DNA of 64,000 nt from Prevotella sp. Lineage in GTDB: Bacteria > Bacteroidota > Bacteroidia > Bacteroidales > Bacteroidaceae. Position numbers and translations under genes: made by a program. Within the stretch, counting starts at the first letter, position 1. The number at the start of each line of letters is the position of its first letter. The stretch covers positions 33,600 through 97,599 of the forward strand of contig JAGCZA010000007.1 of the NCBI GenBank assembly GCA_017960525.1, given 5' to 3'. The notes under the pieces were generated by a model that did not search any database, was not told the origin of the DNA, and saw only the letters and a list, made by a program, of their open reading frames with translations. Shown piece by piece: positions 8,539 to 16,253 of this stretch.

Positions 8539-9972
8539 TCAATTATCAAAATTCTCATACCATCTGGGGTCTCCCTGTCCGGCTTCCTGCTGTTCGGCAG
8601 CTGGGGTGAACTGCGCGTTGGCGGGGTCTAAGCCCGGGTCGTTGGTGAGCCACAGGCCGGGGTTCTTGATGCCCGTCTGCGAGGCACTTGCGTCGGCACC
8701 GTCGCGCCAGCAGGTGTTGTTGTTCACGTCCCAGATGGGGTTGTCGCTCGACTGGCCCTTGTTCAGGCCGGTGAGGAAGTTGGCCTTGCCGCAGTCCTGG
8801 ACGATGGTGTTCTTCAGCGTGTAGTGGTAGGTGGTCTGTCCGTTGTGGTAGTCGCAGAAGTTCTTGCCGTAGGCCAGGTTGGCCAGTGTGCAGTTGATGA
8901 TGTTGGTGTAGCGCTGCTCCTCGTCGCTGACGTCCTTGGGCCGTCCGCCGTGCTGGATGAAGAAACAGTCGCTGTGCTCACGCGAGAAGACGGTGGAGTT
9001 CTTGATGGTGAAGTCTGAGATGAAGCCCGACTTCATATAGACGAAGGCAGCGCTGTTGGCTGTCGGGATGGTCTTGTCCACCTCTACCACAGTGTTGTTG
9101 ATGCTCACCACGCGCACGTCGTACTTGGCCGAGTTGCTGGCTATGATGCTGGAGCCCAGTTTGCCGATGACGCATCCCTGCACCACCACGGGGTCCATAA
9201 TGAAGTAGCAGCCCTTCTCGCCGATGAGGTTTTTGATGCTCTCGTCTGGCTCGTCGCTAAACATAACAATTGGCTTGTTGGTGGCCTCGGCATCGATGTT
9301 CAGGTATTTCAGGGTGAAGCCTGCATAGGTGTAGAAGTAGGAGCCGGCTCCCATAACGACGTTGGCGTATGTGGCTTTCGACGATGAGCGGAGCGTCACC
9401 TGATGGCCACCGAAGTCAATCTTGCCTGACAAGGTGTACGAACCACCCGGCGTGAGGTCGTAGCACAGATGGCTGGTGCTGTCTTCGGGGATGGGATTTG
9501 CCTCGAACCATTCTTTCAGGTCACTACCGTCAGGAATTTCGGCGTAGGTAGGAAGGAAGGTGTTGAACTTGTATTCTGTACTCTCCTTCGCTTCGCTATT
9601 GTTGTATTTCGGGTTGCCTAATGTGCGAATGTTGAGGCTGTAGTTGGTGTCCTCTTCGCGGTCGGTGCGTAGTGAGCAGCCGTCAATGGTGTCTGTCTTC
9701 AGGAGCACGGGATTGTCAGGGTCGTTCACATTGTAGAGTGCCACAGCATAACCGCCTGCTCCGTAGACTACGGGCCAGGCAATGGTCATCGAACTGCCGT
9801 CGGCGCTCGAAGTGATGCTGATTTTGTCGGCTTCGGGCGATGTCAGCGTGGCGTTCTTCACCTGTGGACTCCACGACTCGTTACCGTCGTAATGGTCGGC
9901 ACACGAAACCGTCAGCCCCAAAGCAATGATGGGGCAGAGTGACGCTTTCTTCAGGAATTGATGTATGTCCAT
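8539..9972 (-). CDS. DUF4957/DUF5123-like PUL lipoprotein
   Basis: A 477-residue lipoprotein-like protein with a signal segment ending LTVSC. A fibronectin-III-like domain (about residues 35-125, with AWPVVYGAGGYAVALY) is followed by a beta-helix-like region rich in short strands (NCTLANLAYGKNF, YTLKNTIVQDCG). The architecture and the C-terminal ending (NPGLWLTNDPGLDPANAQFTP) match what I know of DUF4957/DUF5123 proteins encoded beside SusCD in plant-glycan loci; these are thought to bind glycan at the surface. The assignment is by motif memory. Gene order here is this gene, then susC, then susD, whereas accessory binding proteins usually follow susD. A terminator-like hairpin lies just upstream, so it probably starts the susCD transcript or receives reduced readthrough. 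Confidence 0.7.
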   Translation of the reverse strand: MDIHQFLKKASLCPIIALGLTVSCADHYDGNESWSPQVKNATLTSPEADKISITSSADGSSMTIAWPVVYGAGGYAVALYNVNDPDNPVLLKTDTIDGCSLRTDREEDTNYSLNIRTLGNPKYNNSEAKESTEYKFNTFLPTYAEIPDGSDLKEWFEANPIPEDSTSHLCYDLTPGGSYTLSGKIDFGGHQVTLRSSSKATYANVVMGAGSYFYTYAGFTLKYLNIDAEATNKPIVMFSDEPDESIKNLIGEKGCYFIMDPVVVQGCVIGKLGSSIIASNSAKYDVRVVSINNTVVEVDKTIPTANSAAFVYMKSGFISDFTIKNSTVFSREHSDCFFIQHGGRPKDVSDEEQRYTNIINCTLANLAYGKNFCDYHNGQTTYHYTLKNTIVQDCGKANFLTGLNKGQSSDNPIWDVNNNTCWRDGADASASQTGIKNPGLWLTNDPGLDPANAQFTPAAEQQEAGQGDPRWYENFDN

Positions 9973-10007
9973 ATTTCAATTATTTAGTTTCGTCAATTTA
10001 AAGAAAG

Positions 10008-10044
10008 AAAGGGAGACTGGCAGTAGGGCTGCAAGCCTCCCTTT
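10008..10044 (-). terminator. Hairpin between the dockerin gene and the PUL genes
   Basis: Eight-bp arms AAAGGGAG/CTCCCTTT (10037-10044 and 10008-10015, minus strand) are followed by a pyrimidine-rich CTTTCTTT run. It separates the large dockerin gene from the DUF4957/DUF5123-susC-susD set. Confidence 0.6.
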
Positions 10045-10065
10045 GTTTAGGGTCTTTACTGATGA

Positions 10066-12546
10066 TTATTCGCCACCAGCCATAATGGATAGAACAGTTG
10101 AAATGTCGGCTACGTCGACTTCGTTGTCATTGTTCACGTCGGCCTGTTCTTTTGTGAATCTGGAATAGTCGCCAGCCATTACGCTCAGGATTGATGAGAT
10201 GTCGGCCACGTCGACTTCGTTGTCGCTGTTCACGTCACCCTTCTTGCCAGGTTCGTCTTGGCTCTGCCAGTAAGTCTCGTGTTCGGGGAAGTCGGCAGTC
10301 ATCTGTGCCTTGATTTCGCCAGGAGTCATCGAACTGTTCTTGATGAGCAGGCGTGCAAAGTCGAAGGGAGAGTCGTAAGCGTCGGCCTCGCTGACACCGG
10401 CAATCTGGTTACCGCCGAGGCAGACATACTTCAGGTTGGCTCCGTTTGTGAAGAGACCCATCTGCGAGGCTCCGCCCACGCTGCAGTCCCACTCGTTCTT
10501 CAGTTCGCCGTCAATGTAAATCTTGGCGCTTTCGCTCTGCAGCACAGCGGTGTAGTAGTGCCACTTCTTGTCGGCCAGCCAGTCGTTGGCGCCGTTGAGC
10601 AATACATTCTCGCCGGCCACGTTCTGCTCGGCTGTATAGTCGCACTTGGTGCCGTTGTCCAACTGTGCTGTACCGTTATACTGGAGTGCGAAGAATGGGG
10701 CTTCGTTGCTGCTCTTCAGTTCGTCGTAAGCGGCCAGGATGGGTGCGCCCATATAGGAGTCGGCGTCATCATCCTTCGGAGCCCTCATCCACACGCCAAG
10801 CGAGATGGCCTGAGTCTTTGCCGAGTGTGCCAGCACATCTTCGGGCAGCAGGCAATAACTGGTGCGGATAAGGTTGCCGTTGTTTCGGAAGAAGTCGCCG
10901 AAGGGTACGATGTTGATGGGCCTCTCGTTCTCGTCGAGTTCAGGCTCCTCAGTAGCGAACTGTCCGTTACCTACGGCCTTCTCGCCCTTCCACGTTACGC
11001 GCTCTCCGCTCTCCTCATCCTCGTAGGTGGAGAAGTTGGTGGTGTAGACGTATGCGGCCTCGATGCCCTGAATCAGTTCCTCGGCGGTAACGCCCTCGTG
11101 GAACTCAAAGCCACCGAAGCCAATCTGGCTGGAGTGCTGGAACACCCAGTATTCTTCGCCCGGCTCCACGTCGAAGGTCAGCCAGCCCCAGAAGTTCTGG
11201 TTGCCGTTACCGATGACGTACTGGCGCTCAATGGCCATAGCGTCGGCCTCTTCCTTGGTGGTTGTCAGTTTCTCCTCGGAATAAGGCAGTTCCTGGCCTG
11301 CTGCCAGAGCCTCTTCGTTAGCCTTTACCATATTCTCGTAGTTGCCATAAATATAAATATGGTGTACGGAGTCCACTTGCTCCACGGAGAGCAGTTTCTT
11401 CTTGCCGCTTTCGTCGTTTACACCATTGATGTAGCCAGAAGCATAGAGGCGCTCGGCCTTCTGGGTTGCTGCATTGACGACGAAGGTCTTGCGGTTGCCC
11501 TTATTGGCCCACACCTTCACCTTGAAGGCACCCTGTTCTGAAGCGGTGAACTTATAGTAGAGACCTGTGATAGGCATACCCAACGAACCGTCTGGCTCGT
11601 AGTACACATAGTCGGCCTTATAACTGTTGGGAACCAGATCACCATCCTTTGAGTTCTGTACACAGCGCATATTCACGTATGGGTTACCTGATCCAGTAAC
11701 ATACCAGAAGTCGATGTCGCCCTGGTTCTTCAGGCCCCAGTTCACGTCGTTCCAAGCCTTCACTTCGGCCACCTCGTAGGTGTTTTCCAGACCCTCGATG
11801 GGAGCGCCGGGAACAATCTGTTGTGCAGCACCGCCAATTTCAGTATCGTTGGCGGGAGTGGTGCCGCCCACGGCGGTCACCGTAGCCTTACCGGCCTGGA
11901 TGGTGATGATGCTCTTGCCGTCGGCGGTATTGGTGGCCACGCCGCCATTCTCGCCAGCCACGGCAGCAAATTCAGCGGCCAGTTTGCCATCGACGATAGC
12001 ACTGTAGTTCTCGCTGTTCACAGGGATAACGGGGTCTTCAGGCGTGTCGGGCGTTTCGTTGACGACGTATTCAAAGCCGTAGAAGCCCAGCTTGGAGCCA
12101 GTGCAATAGACCTTGTATGTCTTTCCACCTGAAACGTTGAATGTGTAGGTTTTAGAAACCTTTTCAGCTTCCTTGACACCGTTGAAGGTCGACAATGCTG
12201 TACCATTCTCGGTAACAAATAAAGGTTTGTCTTTATTGATATTCACAGCTACGGTCACTGTTCCATTCTTCGTTGGTTGCAGAATATACTGCGTGCCGCC
12301 ATCTTCAGAACCATTCACGCCGTTACCTTTTGTGTAAGCAGGATAACCGTCGATAGGCGTGTCTGCTACTGGGTCGGCGAAATCGGCTTGGCCAGCCACG
12401 CCGAAAGTCATCGTAATGTTTTCCACCGAAGTGATTTGCGTTCCCGACGGAATGTCGCCGCTACCTGCCTCAAGGGCAAACTTTCCCTGTGCCTGTGCAC
12501 CAAGTGACATACAGGCCAGAGCCATCAAAGTAAACAATTTTTTCAT
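10066..12546 (-). CDS. Large secreted protein with LamG-like and C-terminal dockerin domains
   Basis: An 826-residue protein with signal peptide MKKLFTLMALACMSLGAQAQ. The N-terminal two thirds have beta-rich modules with repeated GFYGFEYV/GFGGFEFHEG segments that I do not recognise. Around residues 560-740 is a concanavalin/LamG-like fold, judged from KWHYYTAVLQSESAKIYIDGEL. The C-terminus is a type I dockerin: two calcium loops, DVNSDNEVDVADISSIL and DVNNDNEVDVADISTVL, separated by a short linker. Dockerins dock to cohesins, but in Prevotella they are common on secreted proteins without a classical cellulosome. It may therefore bind glycan or matrix rather than cleave it; no catalytic motif was found. 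It lies upstream of the glycan-uptake genes and is separated from them by a hairpin. Confidence 0.75.
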   Translation of the reverse strand: MKKLFTLMALACMSLGAQAQGKFALEAGSGDIPSGTQITSVENITMTFGVAGQADFADPVADTPIDGYPAYTKGNGVNGSEDGGTQYILQPTKNGTVTVAVNINKDKPLFVTENGTALSTFNGVKEAEKVSKTYTFNVSGGKTYKVYCTGSKLGFYGFEYVVNETPDTPEDPVIPVNSENYSAIVDGKLAAEFAAVAGENGGVATNTADGKSIITIQAGKATVTAVGGTTPANDTEIGGAAQQIVPGAPIEGLENTYEVAEVKAWNDVNWGLKNQGDIDFWYVTGSGNPYVNMRCVQNSKDGDLVPNSYKADYVYYEPDGSLGMPITGLYYKFTASEQGAFKVKVWANKGNRKTFVVNAATQKAERLYASGYINGVNDESGKKKLLSVEQVDSVHHIYIYGNYENMVKANEEALAAGQELPYSEEKLTTTKEEADAMAIERQYVIGNGNQNFWGWLTFDVEPGEEYWVFQHSSQIGFGGFEFHEGVTAEELIQGIEAAYVYTTNFSTYEDEESGERVTWKGEKAVGNGQFATEEPELDENERPINIVPFGDFFRNNGNLIRTSYCLLPEDVLAHSAKTQAISLGVWMRAPKDDDADSYMGAPILAAYDELKSSNEAPFFALQYNGTAQLDNGTKCDYTAEQNVAGENVLLNGANDWLADKKWHYYTAVLQSESAKIYIDGELKNEWDCSVGGASQMGLFTNGANLKYVCLGGNQIAGVSEADAYDSPFDFARLLIKNSSMTPGEIKAQMTADFPEHETYWQSQDEPGKKGDVNSDNEVDVADISSILSVMAGDYSRFTKEQADVNNDNEVDVADISTVLSIMAGGE

Positions 12547-12574
12547 AAGAAAATCTATAAGTTAGTGATTAGTA

Positions 12575-12659
12575 ATTTAGGTTCGTTCTTTCTCATAGTT
12601 TGGTTCGTCCAAACTCATACTTTGGTTCGTCCTTTCTCATAGTTTGGTTCGTCCAAACT
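12575..12659 (-). repeat. 22-bp-period palindrome array A (four units)
   Basis: Four 19-bp units (12575-12593, 12597-12615, 12619-12637, 12641-12659) are separated by 3-nt spacers. The minus-strand consensus is AGTTTGGACGAACCAAACT, with 7-bp arms and loop ACGAA. The two units at 12597 and 12641 are perfect and the others degenerate, one with an AGAAAGG left arm. The array lies 28 nt upstream of the dockerin gene start codon. The same four-unit design recurs at 37949-38033 and 53575-53659. Confidence 0.85.
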
Positions 12660-12827
12660 CAGAGCGGTCTTTTATGGGCGATTCTGATACTATTATATTT
12701 GCGCACAAAATTAAACATTTTTCGTCAAAGCATCTTTCCTTTCCACCCTGTTTTACGAATAATTAACATAATGTCGCTCTTATGGCAACCACTCGTCACC
12801 CCCGCTTGCCTTGCGTTTAACATTAAT

Positions 12828-12925
12828 TCTCTATAAATTGTGCCTCCATATCGCAACTTTTTAGTAACTTTGCGACAAATTTCCAAGGAAGATGATACTG
12901 AAATACGATGTGGTGGTCGTAGGAG
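12828..12925 (+). repeat. Left copy of a 98-bp direct repeat (mnmG 5' region)
   Basis: The segment matches 22450-22547 at 96 of 98 positions (differences at 12853 and 12921). It includes the TAACTTTG promoter element, the leader, the ATG (12892) and the first codons of mnmG. The two copies are in the same orientation, 9622 bp apart. Upstream of 12828 the two sites share only a gapped TGCGTT-rich stretch. Confidence 0.95.
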
Positions 12926-12981
12926 ATTCTGTCTTAATCTCCAAACAAAAGGGAAGGAAAATAGAACATTTTAACATTTAA
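12892..12981 (+). pseudogene. mnmG 5' fragment
   Basis: The ATG and ten further codons of mnmG (MILKYDVVVVG) are fused to unrelated sequence, giving a 29-residue frame that stops at 12979-12981. It keeps a copy of the mnmG promoter, so it may be transcribed, but it cannot encode a functional enzyme. It marks the left edge of the accessory block that ends at the intact mnmG. Confidence 0.85.
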
Positions 12982-13080
12982 CGTCTCTCAAACATTTTGG
13001 AACATAGATATCCAGTCCTACTTCATATACGAATTTGGAGCAGGACATCATTGAAGTCGATATGTTTATTTGCTTATTCC

Positions 13081-13111
13081 TTTGTCGTTTCGCAGAATTT
13101 AGTTACCTTTG
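13081..13111 (+). promoter_or_regulatory. Promoter facing the IS transposase 3' end
   Basis: TTTG (13081-13084) and TACCTTTG (13104-13111) are 19 nt apart, an excellent match to the Bacteroidetes promoter consensus. No gene starts downstream on this strand, so it probably drives a short RNA. Confidence 0.6.
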
Positions 13112-13117
13112 CAGCCA

Positions 13118-13193
13118 CTAAGGGAAGTCGCTGGATATGCCAGCTCTGTACTATCTCGTGTGGCTGTAGCTTCGAGGCGCAGCCACTTTTGTT
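13118..13193 (+). ncRNA. Candidate small RNA with two hairpins
   Basis: Following the promoter at 13081-13111, the predicted transcript has a small hairpin (GCTGG/CCAGC near 13130-13144). A terminator follows: GTGGCTG at 13160-13166 pairs with CAGCCAC at 13180-13186, then TTTTGTT. It is convergent with the transposase gene and could reduce its mRNA or be a left-over host RNA. No homologue is known to me. Confidence 0.35.
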
Positions 13194-14349
13194 AGAAGGG
13201 CGGCTCTCCATTCTCATCCATAGCATTCCAGTCAATAGATTCCTTGTCTGTTCCAATACAGTCCTCCGGCCCATATTCCGGCTCAAGTTCCTTCTTCCTT
13301 GGCGTATGCGTCTTATCACGCGTCTCGTCATATTCTTCTCCGTTCTTCCATAGTGTGTATATAAGCAGTAGCAGACGTCGCATGGCAGCAGCGACACCTA
13401 TCATTTTCTCTTTTGGATGCCTCTGACAGATTCTTCCATAGGCTTCCCTTATTTGCCTATTGTGGCGGACGGCTACAAGTGCAGGCATATAGAGGGCAGC
13501 ACGTATATGGGCGTTACCCTCCTTCGATATTCTGTGCTTGGGATCCTCCTTGCCTGACTGTCTGGCCTTGACATCGAGTCCGGCATAGCTTGTAAGCTGT
13601 TTGCGGTTCTCGATGAGGTGAAAACCTTCTGTCTCCGCAATAACGCACACGATAGTCGTCACTCCGAGTCCCCTGGCAGTGGCAATGCGCTTCACCCTTG
13701 CCTGCAGTTCCTTATCCTCAGCGACCTTTCTCATAATGTCCTTGTCGTTCTTTTCCGTCAGCGTGTCTATTTCCTCAATCAGTTTCTCGCAATGCTTACG
13801 GACGGTCTTGGACACGCCCTCCATGTGGTCGAGCGCTTCCATTCGGTTCGCCACGGATCTCCTGATCACACAGAGGTCAGCGTGGAACCTTGTCATCTGG
13901 CGCAGTTCGCGATAAATGGGAACTGGCGGCAACCAGGGCTTCAGTTTCCTGCTGGCGCACCCCATAAGTGCCAGGCAACGGGCATCTATCGCGTCAGTCT
14001 TGGTCTTGACGCCCTCTGACTCGCAGAACTTGCGGGCCTTGTTAGGTAAGACCACATAGACCGTCTGCCCAATCTTGTGCAGGTAATAGGCCAGGCGCTC
14101 GTAATAGACACCCGTAGGCTCCATAAGGAAGGTCAGCGGATAGCCCTTTACGGCCTCCTTACGGCTCCACTTGACCATTTGGTTAAAACCTGACTTCGTA
14201 TTGTCGAAGTCGATACTTTTAGTGCAGCAGCCCACGTCGCTTGCCCTGTCGTACATGTACAGGCAGGCCGTGAACTTGTTCTTGGAGATGTCGATTCCGA
14301 TGCACTGCCGGAAAAACTCTCCCAATGTCATCTGTGAATTTGGCTTCAT
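13192..14349 (-). CDS. IS110-family transposase
   Basis: A 385-residue DEDD transposase. The N-terminal RuvC-like domain shows the acidic residues in GIDISKNKFTACLY, FLMEPTGVYYERLAYYL and KTDAIDARCLALMG. The C-terminal Transposase_20 domain has SYAGLDVKARQSG followed by HRISKEGNAHIRAALYMPAL, the region with the catalytic serine. IS110-family elements carry out RNA-guided recombination without terminal inverted repeats. The reading frame is intact and full length, so the element may be active. About 300 nt of non-coding DNA lies upstream of its start and very little downstream, which fits the IS110 rather than the IS1111 arrangement. Confidence 0.93.
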   Translation of the reverse strand: MKPNSQMTLGEFFRQCIGIDISKNKFTACLYMYDRASDVGCCTKSIDFDNTKSGFNQMVKWSRKEAVKGYPLTFLMEPTGVYYERLAYYLHKIGQTVYVVLPNKARKFCESEGVKTKTDAIDARCLALMGCASRKLKPWLPPVPIYRELRQMTRFHADLCVIRRSVANRMEALDHMEGVSKTVRKHCEKLIEEIDTLTEKNDKDIMRKVAEDKELQARVKRIATARGLGVTTIVCVIAETEGFHLIENRKQLTSYAGLDVKARQSGKEDPKHRISKEGNAHIRAALYMPALVAVRHNRQIREAYGRICQRHPKEKMIGVAAAMRRLLLLIYTLWKNGEEYDETRDKTHTPRKKELEPEYGPEDCIGTDKESIDWNAMDENGEPPF

Positions 14350-14646
14350 CCTGACAACTTTTAAAGGGTTAATACTAAAGTTAGACTATAGCCAAGATCT
14401 TCATCGACTTTACTCTTATCGGACGCAGCATCGTCCAGTGACGTGCTTCGATTCTTTGTCCAGACTCTAAAGACTTAAAAAAAGGGGGCGGGCAAATATC
14501 TAATTCACGGCATGACATAAAGCCTGCCTAGGCTACCCTCGCCTCACCCCCACGGCCACAATCTCTAGCAAAACTACAAAATCGTGACCGTATGTCCTAA
14601 GTTTATACGATGTTTAACATCGGACATTTAGAACATTATCTATAAT
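14350..14646 (-). ncRNA. Candidate bridge-RNA region of the IS110 element
   Basis: The 5' non-coding region of IS110 elements is known to encode the bridge RNA that guides target and donor pairing. Here a TACCTTTG element (14653-14660, minus strand) could start such an RNA. Downstream are a GATGT/ACATC hairpin (about 14609-14621), a 10-bp stem with a G-U pair around a roughly 18-nt loop (about 14551-14590), and further short inverted repeats. Transcript ends and guide loops are not defined by inspection. Confidence 0.4.
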
Positions 14647-14678
14647 CTGGTGCAAAGGTAAGAGGCTACCCCCTCTAG

Positions 14679-15191
14679 AAGGAAAGCAAGAAAGAACTAT
14701 TGGATGCCATCCGTAGTAAGTTTGAGGTACTATCAGCCAAAGACGACGGATCATTGTCTGAGGGAATCCAAATCTTACGCCGGTCCATTGCAGAACAGAT
14801 AAGCAAGCCACAGTACAAGAAAGTCACTCACGACCTGACGACTAAAACGTGGTGGTTAGTGGGTGTTGGCACCATTCTTATCTTCTGTATGTCCCTGCTG
14901 ACAACCAAGATTTACAATCAGTCAAAAGAGATAGAGGAATTGGAGTTAGCGGGTTGGAAGTATCGCGCCTTACGTGCTACGCTGCCCGCCAACAACGCCA
15001 ATGTAATATGGCTGGAGCGTAATGTCTGGGCAGGGAACAAGGACGGCATCCGCCATTGCCTGCAGTTCGTCGTCAACTTCGAGGACTCTGTCCGCCGCAG
15101 ATACGAACTGAGTCAAAGGGCTGCAAGAAATGATAGTGCGGCAAAAATGTTGATAAGAGAATCTGAAGAAATCAGGAAACGACTAAAATAG
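14679..15191 (+). pseudogene. 5'-truncated membrane-protein ORF next to the IS
   Basis: The frame is open from a stop at 14676-14678 but has no ATG near its beginning; the first possible start is TTG at 14700, giving 163 residues. A soluble helical segment is followed by one transmembrane helix (WWLVGVGTILIFCMSLL, about residues 51-67) and a long helical C-terminal domain with a charged end (SEEIRKRLK). I do not recognise the family with confidence. Similar small single-span proteins occur next to mobilisation genes of Bacteroidales elements, but that link is weak. The missing start beside the IS suggests that IS insertion removed the 5' end. It could also be an intact gene using TTG. Confidence 0.45.
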
Positions 15192-15195
15192 CAGA

Positions 15196-16101
15196 TTATT
15201 CTTTCTCCCTGTATTTTTGGGGTGTAAGGCCAGTGAGGCGCTTGAAATATTTCGAGAAGAAGGCAGGGCTCGCGAAACCAAGATCATAGGCAATGTCGAC
15301 AACGCTCTTGTCGGTGTGAAGCAGTTCTACCTTAATGCGGGTAATGAGGGCACGGTCTATCCATTCCTTGGCGGTGACGCCGCTGGCCTGACGGATGACG
15401 GTGCCCAGATAGCGTTGCGTGAGGCAGATGCGCTGGGCATAGTAGTCGAGTTGACGGTGCTCGGTGCAATGCTGGTTCACTAACTCGATGAAGCGGTCGA
15501 AGATGGTCTGCTCGCGGCTGCGGCTCTGAGACATCAGGGCGGCTTCGCGGCGGTAGAGAACATCGTAATGGTGCATCAGTGCTGCCACGAGCGACGTGAC
15601 CGTTGGGCGGTGGTAGTTCTTTTGATGTATGGCGTGCCAGATGGTGTCCATGATGTGGCGGGCGGTCTGGATGTCGGCCTCGCCGGGGTGCAGGAAGAAG
15701 TCGCGCTGGCTGCCATTATAGGCCGGTGGGAAGGCAACGGGCGCAAAGGGCATGGGAAAGTCGGCAAAGAGGGCCATGGCGAAGACTTCGAGGTCGGAGG
15801 AGAACCGTTTGGGATGGATGATGGTACCTGGGCCGAGATAGACCAGAGTGCCTGCAGTGACGTGCCAGTCGGTGAGGTTGACATTGATGTCGGCCTCACC
15901 TTTCAGCACAATGCCGAGGCGATGGTCATTGATGACGAAGGGTGGCTTCTGCTTAATGACAAACTGGAACACACGGCCGTCGCCATGCACGATGCCTAGT
16001 TCGTCGGAGAACCAAATGTGTTCACGTATCGCTTCAAAGTGGGGCATGAAGATGTCACGCATCCGTGACTTGTCCATCAATTGGGGTTGTCTCTTACTCA
16101 T
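15196..16101 (-). CDS. AraC-family transcriptional regulator
   Basis: A 301-residue protein. The N-terminal half is a cupin-like sensing domain (about residues 30-150, including LVYLGPGTIIHPKRF). The C-terminal half (about residues 200-300) is a double helix-turn-helix AraC domain, with YYAQRICLTQRYLGTVIRQASG as first helix pair and SVVDIAYDLGFASPAFFSKYFKRLTGLTPQKYR as the family signature. It is divergent from the TolC/HlyD/ABC efflux operon, with about 150 bp between start codons, so it is the obvious candidate to control that operon and perhaps itself. A TATCTTTG element (16122-16129, minus strand) lies just upstream. The effector is unknown. Confidence 0.92.
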   Translation of the reverse strand: MSKRQPQLMDKSRMRDIFMPHFEAIREHIWFSDELGIVHGDGRVFQFVIKQKPPFVINDHRLGIVLKGEADINVNLTDWHVTAGTLVYLGPGTIIHPKRFSSDLEVFAMALFADFPMPFAPVAFPPAYNGSQRDFFLHPGEADIQTARHIMDTIWHAIHQKNYHRPTVTSLVAALMHHYDVLYRREAALMSQSRSREQTIFDRFIELVNQHCTEHRQLDYYAQRICLTQRYLGTVIRQASGVTAKEWIDRALITRIKVELLHTDKSVVDIAYDLGFASPAFFSKYFKRLTGLTPQKYREKE

Positions 16102-16121
16102 AATATACTTCTTTTTGCCGG

Positions 16122-16129
16122 CAAAGATA
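16122..16129 (-). promoter_or_regulatory. -7 element of the araC-type gene
   Basis: TATCTTTG on the minus strand, 20 nt from the start codon. No convincing -33 TTTG was seen. Confidence 0.5.
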
Positions 16130-16226
16130 ATGCTTTTTTATTAATTTAGGGTCATTTTTTACAGAAATCGAACAAAATGGAAATTTTTCCATTCCGAAAG
16201 ATAGCGATAGTATGAAAAATACATCG

Positions 16227-16234
16227 TACTTTTG
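16227..16234 (+). promoter_or_regulatory. -7 element of the efflux operon
   Basis: TACTTTTG places the transcription start near 16242. This excludes the upstream ATG at 16212 and favours translation from 16254 or 16260. The lack of a clear -33 box suits activation by the divergent AraC-type protein. Confidence 0.6.
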
Positions 16235-16253
16235 CAGCAGAATTTTAAAGCAA

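Larger units (their letters stand above)
13192..14675 (-). mobile_element. IS110-family insertion sequence (ends approximate)
   Basis: The element comprises the transposase gene and its upstream non-coding region. Exact ends cannot be set, because this family has no long inverted repeats or reliable target duplications. The right limit is placed before 14679, where an unrelated reading frame without an ATG begins. Confidence 0.55.

Noticed and set aside
12997-13353. 118-codon plus-strand frame near the IS
   Set aside because: It overlaps the transposase 3' end in antisense, and its promoter would lie inside it; the small-RNA reading is simpler.
16212-16253. N-terminal extension of the TolC-like protein from ATG 16212
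   Set aside because: The promoter -7 box lies downstream at 16227-16234, and the signal peptide begins at 16254/16260.
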